DNA of 20,895 nucleotides from Rariglobus sp967755175 (GTDB taxonomy: Bacteria > Verrucomicrobiota > Verrucomicrobiia > Opitutales > Opitutaceae): NCBI GenBank assembly GCA_967755175.1, contig CBRAFO010000064.1, positions 1 through 20,895 on the forward strand, written 5' to 3'. Each line of letters opens with the position of its first letter. Positions within the stretch are counted from its first letter, which is position 1. Positions 14,443 through 20,895 of the stretch are shown piece by piece. A program made the translations under genes and the position numbers. The notes beneath the pieces are model-generated. The model was not told where the DNA came from, did not search any database, and saw only the letters and a list, made by a program, of their open reading frames with translations.

Positions 14443-15531
14443 ATGGTCTCCTCTTCCGGCTTAACCGGGCGTATTGCGGTTGACGCGATGGGAGGCGATT
14501 TAGGCCCGCCCGAAGTGGTCGCGGCCGTTGAACTCGCCTTGTCTGAATTCACTGGGCTTAACCCCATTACCCTCGTGGGTAATGAGGCTGTGCTCAAGCC
14601 GCTGATTACGCGGCATGGCCTCGACGGGCACCCCTCGTTGAGGCTTTTTCATGCCTCCGAAGTCATCACCATGGATGACAAGCCCCTTCCCTCGCTGAAG
14701 CGAAAGAAGGACGCCTCCATGTTCCGCGCCATTGAATTGGTGAAATCGGGCGAGGCTTCGGCAGTCGTAAGTTGTGGCAACACCGGTGCACTCATGGCCG
14801 GTGGAACCATCAAACTCCGCACACTTGAAGGAATCGACCGACCTGCGCTCGCAGCGATCATTCCCCGCGAGAACGGCCACTTCATTCTTATCGACGCCGG
14901 CGCCAATCCCGAGGCCGAAGCCGAACATCTCGTCCACAATGCGCTCCTCGGCACTCACTATGCCCGGGTCGTTTTGGGCGTAGCCAATCCGCGTGTAGGC
15001 CTGCTCACCATTGGGACTGAAGAGGGCAAAGGCAACGCGCTCATCAGCGCGACCAACGAGCACCTTAAAAGCCTCGGTGGCCTGATTAACTACGTCGGCC
15101 CCACTGAAGGTTTCCAAGTTTTCACGGATCATTGCGATGTGGCTGTTTGCGACGGCTTCGTTGGCAACCTCCTCCTCAAGAGCTGGGAATCGCTCGCTCA
15201 TTTTTTCTCCGATACACTTAAGTCGGAACTCAAGGCCAACCCGCTCCGTATGAGCGGCGCCGTGCTTTCCCGCGGCGCATTTAAAGCCCTTAAGAAGCGC
15301 ATGAACCCCGAGGTTTACGGCGGCGCTCCGCTGCTCGGCCTTCGCGGGAATGTGCTCAAAGCCCACGGCTCGAGCAGTCGCCACGCGATTAAGAACGCAA
15401 TTCGTGCAGCCAGCAAAATTATCAATGCGGACATGCTTCAGCTCATCGAAGCCGATGCTGCCCGCGCCAACACGTTGATCAGGCCGCCGCAAGGTTCCGC
15501 CGCCTCTGTGTTGGAGGCGCCTGCCACTTAA
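14443..15531 (+). CDS. plsX: Phosphate acyltransferase PlsX
   Basis: Makes acyl-phosphate from acyl-ACP, feeding PlsY in phospholipid synthesis; a peripheral membrane enzyme. The 362-residue protein carries IAVDAMGGDLGP (11-22), SCGNTGALMAGG, LIDAGANPE, TIGTEEGKGN, FVGNLLLKS and YGGAPLLGLRG in the expected order and is full-length. It sits between rpmF and fabH as in many bacteria. A strong intrinsic terminator begins 7 bases after its stop, so transcription into fabH is probably limited or regulated. Confidence 0.96.
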   Translation: MVSSSGLTGRIAVDAMGGDLGPPEVVAAVELALSEFTGLNPITLVGNEAVLKPLITRHGLDGHPSLRLFHASEVITMDDKPLPSLKRKKDASMFRAIELVKSGEASAVVSCGNTGALMAGGTIKLRTLEGIDRPALAAIIPRENGHFILIDAGANPEAEAEHLVHNALLGTHYARVVLGVANPRVGLLTIGTEEGKGNALISATNEHLKSLGGLINYVGPTEGFQVFTDHCDVAVCDGFVGNLLLKSWESLAHFFSDTLKSELKANPLRMSGAVLSRGAFKALKKRMNPEVYGGAPLLGLRGNVLKAHGSSSRHAIKNAIRAASKIINADMLQLIEADAARANTLIRPPQGSAASVLEAPAT

Positions 15532-15537
15532 GATCAT

Positions 15538-15566
15538 TCGCGCATGGTATCATGCGCGATTTTTTT
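15538..15566 (+). terminator. Strong intrinsic terminator (or attenuator) between plsX and fabH
   Basis: TCGCGCATG (15538-15546) pairs perfectly with CATGCGCGA (15551-15559) around GTAT, followed at once by seven T (15560-15566). The fabH ATG lies only 13 bases after the T-run. No promoter fits in the remaining space, so fabH must use read-through, an internal plsX promoter or regulated antitermination. Confidence 0.9.
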
Positions 15567-15579
15567 GACCTGACCACCC

Positions 15580-16569
15580 ATGGGTTCATCCGCCATCGCG
15601 ATTCTTGGCACCGGCTCCTACGCCCCCGAGAAAATCCTCACCAACGCAGATCTGTCTAAGATCGTCGATACGTCCGACGAATGGATTTTTTCCCGCACGG
15701 GCATTCGTGAACGCCACATTGCCGGCGAGAACGAAACCACCTCTGAGATGGCCGCTGCCGCCGGTCGTGCCGCCCTTGCTGACGCCGGGCTCACTGCCGC
15801 CGATATCGATCTCATCATCGTAGCCACGATGACGCCCGACTTGCCCATGCCGGCCACCGCCTGCTTTGTGCAGCACCATCTCGGCGTGCCGTCCCACGCC
15901 GCGTGTTTTGACCTCAATGCCGCGTGCTCCGGTTTTCTTTATGCCCTTGATACCGCTTGGGCCATGCTCGGCTCCGGACGCTATCGCCACGCTCTCGTAA
16001 TCGGTGCCGAAAAAGTTTCGTCCGTTCTCGATTGGACGGACCGGACTACCTGCGTGCTTTTTGGTGACGGTGCCGGTGCGGTCGTGCTTGGGCCGGCGCG
16101 TGGAACCGCACAGGTTGTGGGAGTTAAACTCTACGCCGAAGGCGCTCACTCCCGCCTTCTTTGCATCCCAAATGGCGGCAGCAACACACCGGTTCCTACG
16201 GCCGGCACGCTCCTCACTCCGCGCACCATCACGATGAAGGGCCGCGAGATTTTTAAGATCGCCGTGCGTGAGATGGAGGATGCCGCCCGCGATATCCTTG
16301 AGCAGCATCAGATATCCGCAGCCCAGATCGATTGCGTGATTCCGCATCAGGCCAATCTCCGCATCATCGAGGTAATTGCCCAGTATCTGGAGCTTCCGAT
16401 GGAACGCTTCTTTGTGAACCTCGAGCGCTACGGGAATACGTCCGCCGCTTCCATTCCGATTGCCTTGGACGAAGCGCGCCGCTCCGGGCGCATCAAGGCG
16501 GGCGACACCACTCTGTTCGTTGCCTTCGGGGCGGGCTTGACCTATGGGTCCGCACTGGTTCGCTGGTAA
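15580..16569 (+). CDS. fabH: 3-oxoacyl-[acyl-carrier-protein] synthase III
   Basis: Condenses acetyl-CoA (or another starter) with malonyl-ACP to begin fatty-acid synthesis; cytoplasmic. The 329-residue thiolase-fold enzyme has the full catalytic triad: C116 in DLNAACSGFLYAL, H256 in VIPHQANLRI and N286 in GNTSAASIP. Further marks are DEWIFSRTGIRERHI (33-47), FGDGAGAVVL (161-170) and the C-terminal FGAGLTYGSALVRW. The start at 15580 gives the usual N-terminus. It is followed after 11 bases by the bamD-like gene, so these are probably one transcript. The preceding terminator makes its expression a question of interest. Confidence 0.96.
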   Translation: MGSSAIAILGTGSYAPEKILTNADLSKIVDTSDEWIFSRTGIRERHIAGENETTSEMAAAAGRAALADAGLTAADIDLIIVATMTPDLPMPATACFVQHHLGVPSHAACFDLNAACSGFLYALDTAWAMLGSGRYRHALVIGAEKVSSVLDWTDRTTCVLFGDGAGAVVLGPARGTAQVVGVKLYAEGAHSRLLCIPNGGSNTPVPTAGTLLTPRTITMKGREIFKIAVREMEDAARDILEQHQISAAQIDCVIPHQANLRIIEVIAQYLELPMERFFVNLERYGNTSAASIPIALDEARRSGRIKAGDTTLFVAFGAGLTYGSALVRW

Positions 16570-16580
16570 CTCTTTACGAC

Positions 16581-17636
16581 ATGCCCAATTCAATCGTTCG
16601 CGCCCTGTCCACCTTTGCCGTTCTCGGTCTCGCGCTGGCGATTCTCACCGGCTCCGCCCTTCGCGCTGATCTCGTCTGGACTCCGTCCACCGGATGGAAG
16701 TCCGAAGGTGGCGTGCTCTCGGGCATGATCGCGGAGGAAGGTCGCAATGCTCTCGACTCCATGAACAAGGCCCGCGCCGAAGAGGAGCACGGCAGCCACT
16801 CGTCCGCGATGTCGCGCTACGAAAGCGTAGCCAAGAAATACCCGAATTCGATTTACGCCCCCGAAGCCCTCTATCGCTCTGCCCGCATTCGCTTGGAGCG
16901 TCATCAATACTTCAAGGCCTTCGACTCATTCCAAGACGTCGTTTCGCGTTACCCCAACTCGCCCCATTTCAATGAAATCATCGGCGAGCAATACCGCATC
17001 GCCAACACGCTCCTCGAAGGCGGCCGCAACCGCTATTTCGGCATCATCCCCGGTTTTAAGAATCGCGCGAAGGGCATCACCTACTTCGAAAAAGTCATCG
17101 AGACCGCGCCTTATAGCGATTATGCCCCGCTCGCGTTGATGAACGTTGCCCGCGGTCACCAACAAATGGGTGAGCCCGAAGAAGCCATCGATGCCCTTGA
17201 TCGCATGATCAACAACTACCAGCAGAGCCTCCTCGCCCCTGACGCCTATTATAAACTCGCTCAGACCCATGCCGCGCTCGTTCAGGGCCCCTACTACGAC
17301 CAAGCCTCCACGCGCCAGGCGATCACTTACTTTGAAGATTTCCTGATCCAGTTCCCTGCTGATACCAACGTGCCGGCAGTCGACAAGGGCCTCGCCGATG
17401 CCCGCAAGGTTTTCGCCGAAAGCAAAATCAAGATCGGCGATTTCTATTTCTATAAACGCGACAACTACAAAGCCGCCCGCGTGTTTTACAACGAGGCAAT
17501 TACCTCTTATCCCGACTCGACGTCCGCAGCTGACGCACGCAAGCGTCTGGCTGAAGTCGATGCTTCCGAGACCAAGGCCAAGACTCCCGATGCCCCCCGT
17601 CCCAAGCCCAAGGGTAAGAAATTCTGGCTGTTCTAA
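16581..17636 (+). CDS. bamD: BamD/YfiO-like TPR protein, outer-membrane assembly
   Basis: Probably the BamD-type TPR subunit of the machinery that inserts beta-barrels into the outer membrane. The 351-residue protein begins with a signal peptide (MPNSIVRALSTFAVLGLALA..., cleavage near ALRA/D at 29/30). TPR-like pairs follow from about residue 70, with the YfiO-style pattern of YPNS repeats (YESVAKKYPNS, 80-90; FQDVVSRYPNS, 117-127) and YYKLAQTHAAL. The frame stays open upstream into fabH, but those residues are antisense-like noise; ATG 16581 is the natural start. Canonical BamD is a lipoprotein; here no lipobox cysteine is present, so anchoring must differ or this is a periplasmic relative. 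A lysine/proline-rich tail ends in FWLF. It sits 11 bases after fabH and 39 before lptE. CpoB-like periplasmic TPR proteins are the alternative. Confidence 0.75.
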   Translation: MPNSIVRALSTFAVLGLALAILTGSALRADLVWTPSTGWKSEGGVLSGMIAEEGRNALDSMNKARAEEEHGSHSSAMSRYESVAKKYPNSIYAPEALYRSARIRLERHQYFKAFDSFQDVVSRYPNSPHFNEIIGEQYRIANTLLEGGRNRYFGIIPGFKNRAKGITYFEKVIETAPYSDYAPLALMNVARGHQQMGEPEEAIDALDRMINNYQQSLLAPDAYYKLAQTHAALVQGPYYDQASTRQAITYFEDFLIQFPADTNVPAVDKGLADARKVFAESKIKIGDFYFYKRDNYKAARVFYNEAITSYPDSTSAADARKRLAEVDASETKAKTPDAPRPKPKGKKFWLF

Positions 17637-17675
17637 TCGGTCATCATTCCGCCTGTCGTGCGGCCCCCTCTTTTC

Positions 17676-18206
17676 ATGCGCGCTTACCTTTCCCTCTGCC
17701 TCACCGGACTCCTGCTGCTGACCGGTTGTTCGAACTACCACCTTGGCACCGGCGGCAAGCTCTCGTTCCACACGCTTTACGTCGCCCCGGTCGTGAATGA
17801 GAACAGCAACCTCCCGCAGGCCGTCGCCATTGTGAGCACGCAACTTCGTGAAGCCTTCCTTCACGACTCTCGTGTCATCCTCGTGAATACGCCCGAGGAG
17901 GCCGATGCCACACTGACCGTTCACCTCGTCAAATACGGCCGCCAGGCGCAGGCACGCCGGACCTCAGACACCGGCGTAGCCCGCAAATTCGACATCACTC
18001 TCGATGCCGAAGCCACCCTGCGAGACAACCACGACAACAAGCTCATTTTTGAGAAGCGCAAGGTGCGGGCTGTTCGCCAAATCTTCACGGATGAGCAAGC
18101 GGGCCCCGGAACTGGCCAACAGCTCCAGGCCGAATACCAAAACGTGCCGCTGCTCGCCGAGGAACTAGCGAAAAACATCCGCGGCGCCGCACTGGACGTG
18201 TGGTGA
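17676..18206 (+). CDS. lptE: LptE-like LPS-assembly lipoprotein
   Basis: Probably the outer-membrane lipoprotein that plugs LptD and helps place LPS on the cell surface. The 176-residue protein starts at ATG 17676 with a lipoprotein signal; the lipobox is LLTGC with acylated C18. An in-frame GTG at 17658 would add six residues. After the cysteine come SNYHLG, matching the G-Y-x-L start of LptE proteins, then FHTLYVAPVVNENSNLPQAVAIVSTQLREAF-type strand-helix residues and EEADATLTVHLVKY, consistent with the LptE/DUF799-like fold. It is the last gene of fabH-bamD-lptE before an intrinsic terminator. The family is short and variable, so a different assembly lipoprotein is possible. Confidence 0.75.
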   Translation: MRAYLSLCLTGLLLLTGCSNYHLGTGGKLSFHTLYVAPVVNENSNLPQAVAIVSTQLREAFLHDSRVILVNTPEEADATLTVHLVKYGRQAQARRTSDTGVARKFDITLDAEATLRDNHDNKLIFEKRKVRAVRQIFTDEQAGPGTGQQLQAEYQNVPLLAEELAKNIRGAALDVW

Positions 18207-18300
18207 TTCCGGGTGACGTTTCATTCCGGGATTAGATGCTGTTTGAGCACCAAGGGGCCGCGGCTTCGTGCGCCGAATCGTGCGCCCCTCAATGGTTCAT

Positions 18301-18331
18301 TTTATCCGCGTGCTCACGCGATAAATTTTTT
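18301..18331 (+). terminator. Intrinsic terminator after lptE
   Basis: TTTAT and CGCGT on the left pair with ACGCG and ATAAA on the right around GCTC, with a single bulged C (18306), followed by six T (18326-18331). It separates the fabH-bamD-lptE transcript from rpe, leaving 61 bases for an rpe promoter. A further GC-rich fold (AGGGGC near 18252 with GCCCCT near 18289) lies just upstream. Confidence 0.8.
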
Positions 18332-18392
18332 CTGGCCCGCTTCGAACGAATTCAGCTTTCCATCGCTCAGAGTTCACTCTGATTGTGATTTA

Positions 18393-19049
18393 ATGAAGCA
18401 CGCGTCCATTCTCGCCCCATCGATCCTCGCCGGTGACCACGCCTATCTCGCCGGCAGCGCACTGACTGTGGAGTCCATCGGAATCCCCTGGATTCACCTC
18501 GATATCATGGACGGGCATTTCGTGCCGAATCTGACCTTTGGGCCGCAGACCGTGGCCGCGTTACGCAAGGGATCGAAGCTCTTCTTTGACACTCATCTGA
18601 TGCTCGATGAGCCACACCGCTACATCGAGGCCTTCGCCAAAGCCGGCGCTAATTTGATCAGTATTCACATCGAGCCCACCTACGATCACGCCGCCACGCT
18701 TGCCCGTATCCGCGAGCTCGGCTGCTTGAACGGCATCGTGCTTAATCCTGGCACTCCCGCCGAGGCGATCGAACCGTTTCTCGCGCAGGTCGACCTCGTG
18801 CTCGTGATGACCGTGCAGCCTGGCTTCGGCGGCCAGCCGTTCCGCCGCGATATGCTCCCGAAGCTCGCACAGATTGATCGCTGGCGTCAGGAGCGTGGCC
18901 TCACGTTCCGGCTCGAAGTTGACGGTGGCGTGGATCTCAAGACCGGCCCGGAATGCCGTGCCGCGGGCGCCGACACGTTTGTGGCCGGCACGTCCTTTTT
19001 CGGAGCGGCTGACAAAGCCTCCGTCGCCCTCGCGGTCGCTGCTTGGTAA
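18393..19049 (+). CDS. rpe: Ribulose-phosphate 3-epimerase
   Basis: Interconverts ribulose-5-phosphate and xylulose-5-phosphate in the pentose phosphate pathway; cytoplasmic. The start at 18393 gives 218 residues beginning MKHASILAPSILAGD, the standard N-terminus; the open frame further upstream (to 18213) runs through the terminator and is rejected. Motifs: WIHLDIMDGHFVPNLTFGP (33-51; metal ligands H35 and D37), DTHLM (66-70; H68), VMTVQPGFGGQ (138-148) and EVDGGV (175-180; D177). D37 and D177 form the acid/base pair. It lies alone between a terminator and a 202-base gap, so it is probably monocistronic. Confidence 0.95.
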   Translation: MKHASILAPSILAGDHAYLAGSALTVESIGIPWIHLDIMDGHFVPNLTFGPQTVAALRKGSKLFFDTHLMLDEPHRYIEAFAKAGANLISIHIEPTYDHAATLARIRELGCLNGIVLNPGTPAEAIEPFLAQVDLVLVMTVQPGFGGQPFRRDMLPKLAQIDRWRQERGLTFRLEVDGGVDLKTGPECRAAGADTFVAGTSFFGAADKASVALAVAAW

Positions 19050-19251
19050 ATTTCCAGTGAGGCGGGCGACAGGGCTGTCTCAGTCGAGTGGCTCGTGCTC
19101 GCACGCAACGGAAGTGTGTCCCGCAGGACGGCCGTTCATGTATCTTCGCGTTCATCGCGCTTGATCTTAGTCGGTCGCACGCAACAGGCTGGCGACAGTC
19201 GCGTGCAATCCCCTGCCCGACTGTTGTCCCTCAGCCTAGCTCACATCTTCC

Positions 19252-20031
19252 ATGCCGGACCTATCCAGCTTCTTACCCGACGGAATTGCGGGATCGCTCG
19301 CGACCTTCGCGCAGCTTTCCTGGGTTCTTCAAATTGCGCTGATCATCCACGTCTACCGGACGGGGCGCCCTTATTGGTGGATATGGATTTTGTTTATGGC
19401 CCCCTTCATCGGCGGGCTCGCGTATGTGCTCATCGAGCTCGTGCCCGGCTTTAGAAGCCCGCAGGGATTCCTTCATTCCCTAAAACCACAGAAGTGGAAA
19501 ATCGCCGCGCTGCGGAAGGAACTCGATGAAAGTGAGACCGTCGAGAAGCGCATTCATTTGGCCGAGGCGTTATTCGACGCAGGAAAAGTCCAAGAGGCAC
19601 ACGACCTCGCGGTTGAGTGCCTGACGGGCGTCTTCAAAAACGATCCACGCACCTTGTTCGATGTGGCGCGTTTTAAACTGGCGCTAAATCAGCATCGTGA
19701 AGCCCTCGCATTGTTGGAGGCGGTCGACACGACGGCGAATCGTATGCTGGCGATCGCCGTGCAGGTCGCGAAAGGCGACGCCTTGCTCGGGTTGCAACGT
19801 CATGCCGACGCGGAGGCCGCGTATCTCAACGTCGCGGGTAAACACATCGGTGAAGCTCCCCGTGCAGGCCTCGCATCCGTTTACGAACACACGGGACGAC
19901 AGGCCGAGGCCGTCGTTCTATGGAAGGACATTCGCTCTAAATTCAGAAAGGGAAACCCCGCGTGGCGCAGGGCCGAACGTAAATGGTATAAGCTCGCCAC
20001 CTCGAAGTTAAAGACGGCCAACGCAGCTTGA
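19252..20031 (+). CDS. Membrane-anchored TPR protein with PLDc_N-like N-terminus
   Basis: A 259-residue protein of unknown function. Two membrane helices (about 18-34 and 42-62) with WVLQIALIIHVYRTGRPYWW and WILFMAPFIGG resemble the phospholipase D-nuclease N-terminal (PLDc_N) two-helix module. After them a basic linker leads to TPR-like helical pairs (EKRIHLAEALFDAGKVQEAHDLA; ARFKLALNQHREALALLE; GDALLGLQRHADAEAAYL). No catalytic HKD motif is present, so it is not a phospholipase. It is probably an inner-membrane scaffold with a cytoplasmic TPR domain. The 202-base gap before it (19050-19251) shows no gene. Confidence 0.75.
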   Translation: MPDLSSFLPDGIAGSLATFAQLSWVLQIALIIHVYRTGRPYWWIWILFMAPFIGGLAYVLIELVPGFRSPQGFLHSLKPQKWKIAALRKELDESETVEKRIHLAEALFDAGKVQEAHDLAVECLTGVFKNDPRTLFDVARFKLALNQHREALALLEAVDTTANRMLAIAVQVAKGDALLGLQRHADAEAAYLNVAGKHIGEAPRAGLASVYEHTGRQAEAVVLWKDIRSKFRKGNPAWRRAERKWYKLATSKLKTANAA

Positions 20032-20107
20032 CGCAGCCCGCTCAGGCGCGGGGCTACGATGAGCACCTCGCGCCCTAGGCCTTTTCGCATCCGCGAAGTA
20101 GCCCACA

Positions 20108-20141
20108 AAAAAGCCACTCCTTAAACGAGGAGCGGCTTTTT
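20108..20141. terminator. Bidirectional intrinsic terminator between the TPR gene and tRNA-Phe
   Basis: A five-A run plus GCC, a mismatch and CTCCT (20108-20121) pair with AGGAG, C and GGC plus five T (20128-20141). T-runs follow the stem on both strands: TTTTT rightward, TTTTTT leftward. It lies 7 bases beyond the 3' end of the leftward tRNA and ends the rightward TPR transcript too. Confidence 0.88.
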
Positions 20142-20148
20142 CTTAAAG

Positions 20149-20224
20149 TGGTGGCAAAACTCGGAATCGAACCGAGGACACGCGCATTTTCAGTGCGCTG
20201 CTCTACCAACTGAGCTATTTTGCC
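20149..20224 (-). tRNA. tRNA-Phe (anticodon GAA)
   Basis: The minus strand reads GGCAAAA...TTTTGCC for the acceptor stem, then discriminator A and an encoded CCA. The D-loop region has AGCTCAGTTGGTAGAGC, the anticodon stem-loop is GCGCA-CTGAAAA-TGCGC with anticodon GAA, and the T-arm has GGTTCGATTCC. Length is 76 bases including CCA. A terminator follows directly downstream. Confidence 0.97.
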
Positions 20225-20377
20225 GTAACAGAGGGGTCAGAGAAAAAGGGGCGTATGCATGGCGTCAATGGGAAACTCTAAACTTCGTCGGGATAAATTT
20301 TTGAAGCAGTGGATTTGGCGTGAATGAACCCACTTGTAGCCACCCACATCCTCTCCTTTACCTCACTCAAGGGACCC

Positions 20378-20895
20378 TCACTCGCTCACGCGCCAATCGA
20401 CCAGTTCCAACTGGAGTAGCTTGCGGTCGTTGAAGTGATTCCACGCCAGCTCCACTGCGAAATCCAGCGGCACGCCGATGGGCGGCAAGCGGTGCGCCAT
20501 CTTCCACGCCACGCCAAACAGGCGGCGTCCACGTGAGTCGTCGAAGCTGAAACGGAAATGCGCCTGTTTGAACACCTCAGGTCGTGAACGCAGCACCACG
20601 CCACGCACGCCGAAGATCGGCTCGGAGTTCCCCTGTCCGAACGGCTGCAACGACTCCAGTTCCTCCATCAGCGATTCGCGGATCTGGTCCGGTGTGAGCC
20701 AGGCTGAGATCGTCAGGATTGGCTCAATGAGATCGCTTCCCGCGGCCGTGCGCACCGCTTCGGCGAAGCGCGTGCGAAACACGTCGAGATGAGTCTTCAC
20801 CAACGACACGCCCACCGCCATCGGATGCCCGCCCCAGCTGGTGAGCTGGTCACCGCAGGTGGCGAGCACCTCGACCAAGTTTACGCCGTTGACGC
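20378..20895 (-). CDS. recJ: Single-stranded-DNA-specific exonuclease RecJ, C-terminal part (runs off the right edge)
   Basis: A 5'-3' exonuclease acting on single-stranded DNA in recombination repair. Only the last roughly 172 residues are in the window; the frame is open to base 20895. Visible are VNGVNLVEVLATCGDQL, GGHPMAVGVSL (the DHHA1 GGH motif) and LQPFGQGNSEPIFGVRGV, which are typical of RecJ, followed by the C-terminal OB-type domain (HFRFSFDD...LFGVAWKMAHRLPP). The catalytic DHH half lies outside. The TGA is at 20378-20380. The 20225-20377 gap before tRNA-Phe shows no gene. Confidence 0.93.
   Translation of the reverse strand, partial: VNGVNLVEVLATCGDQLTSWGGHPMAVGVSLVKTHLDVFRTRFAEAVRTAAGSDLIEPILTISAWLTPDQIRESLMEELESLQPFGQGNSEPIFGVRGVVLRSRPEVFKQAHFRFSFDDSRGRRLFGVAWKMAHRLPPIGVPLDFAVELAWNHFNDRKLLQLELVDWRVSE

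Noticed and set aside
14500..15537. 345-residue open frame on the minus strand
   Set aside because: It is antisense to plsX, whose motifs are all intact; no protein family recognised.
15586..16593. 335-residue open frame on the minus strand
   Set aside because: It is antisense to fabH, glycine-rich and without recognisable motifs.
16926..17924. 332-residue open frame on the minus strand
   Set aside because: It is antisense to the bamD-like and lptE genes and shows no family signature.
19099..19185. Direct repeat TCGCACGCAAC at 19099-19109 and 19175-19185 in the rpe-TPR gap
   Set aside because: It is short and not extended; expected by chance at this length.
20263..20268. Possible -35 (TTGACG on the minus strand) for tRNA-Phe
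   Set aside because: No convincing -10 at normal spacing before the tRNA.

Overview
The window looks like ordinary chromosomal DNA of a GC-rich Gram-negative bacterium, most likely a verrucomicrobium of the Opitutaceae type. This is inferred from gene content and remembered protein likeness, not from a search. The Gram-negative envelope is shown by an LptE-like lipoprotein, a BamD-like protein and an outer-membrane beta-barrel. Almost no gene has a Shine-Dalgarno sequence; start codons mostly follow short C/T-rich stretches. I see no insertion sequence, prophage, CRISPR array or rRNA.

Layout. Bases 1-313 hold a possible gene end, a heptanucleotide tandem repeat and a long REP-like palindrome. 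On the minus strand follow isochorismate synthase (menF) and methionyl-tRNA synthetase (metG), separated by a long hairpin built from another heptanucleotide repeat. A 325-base AT-richer gap (3362-3686) carries three sites resembling DtxR/IdeR metal-repressor boxes. These face a plus-strand cluster: an outer-membrane beta-barrel, an Nramp metal transporter (mntH) and a universal stress protein. After a hairpin come an orphan FbpB-type double permease and a YigM-like DMT transporter.

A minus-strand group follows: trpD and glmM (ATGA overlap), then a soluble TPR protein whose terminator lies inside the 3' end of the convergent transporter gene. From 13 kb the plus strand carries envelope and lipid genes: uppP, then rpmF-plsX, then fabH-bamD-lptE. 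A strong intrinsic terminator sits in the 48 bases between plsX and fabH. After a second terminator come rpe and a membrane-anchored TPR protein. The right end has tRNA-Phe(GAA) with a shared terminator and the 3' end of recJ, both on the minus strand.

How it fits together. Much of the window serves envelope building: GlmM (UDP-GlcNAc precursor), UppP (undecaprenyl phosphate recycling), PlsX/FabH (lipid synthesis), BamD and LptE (outer-membrane protein and LPS assembly). The most interesting part is the putative metal-regulated set at 3.5-6.4 kb. It reads as an import route across both membranes, with an outer-membrane pore paired with Nramp behind an array of DtxR-like operators.
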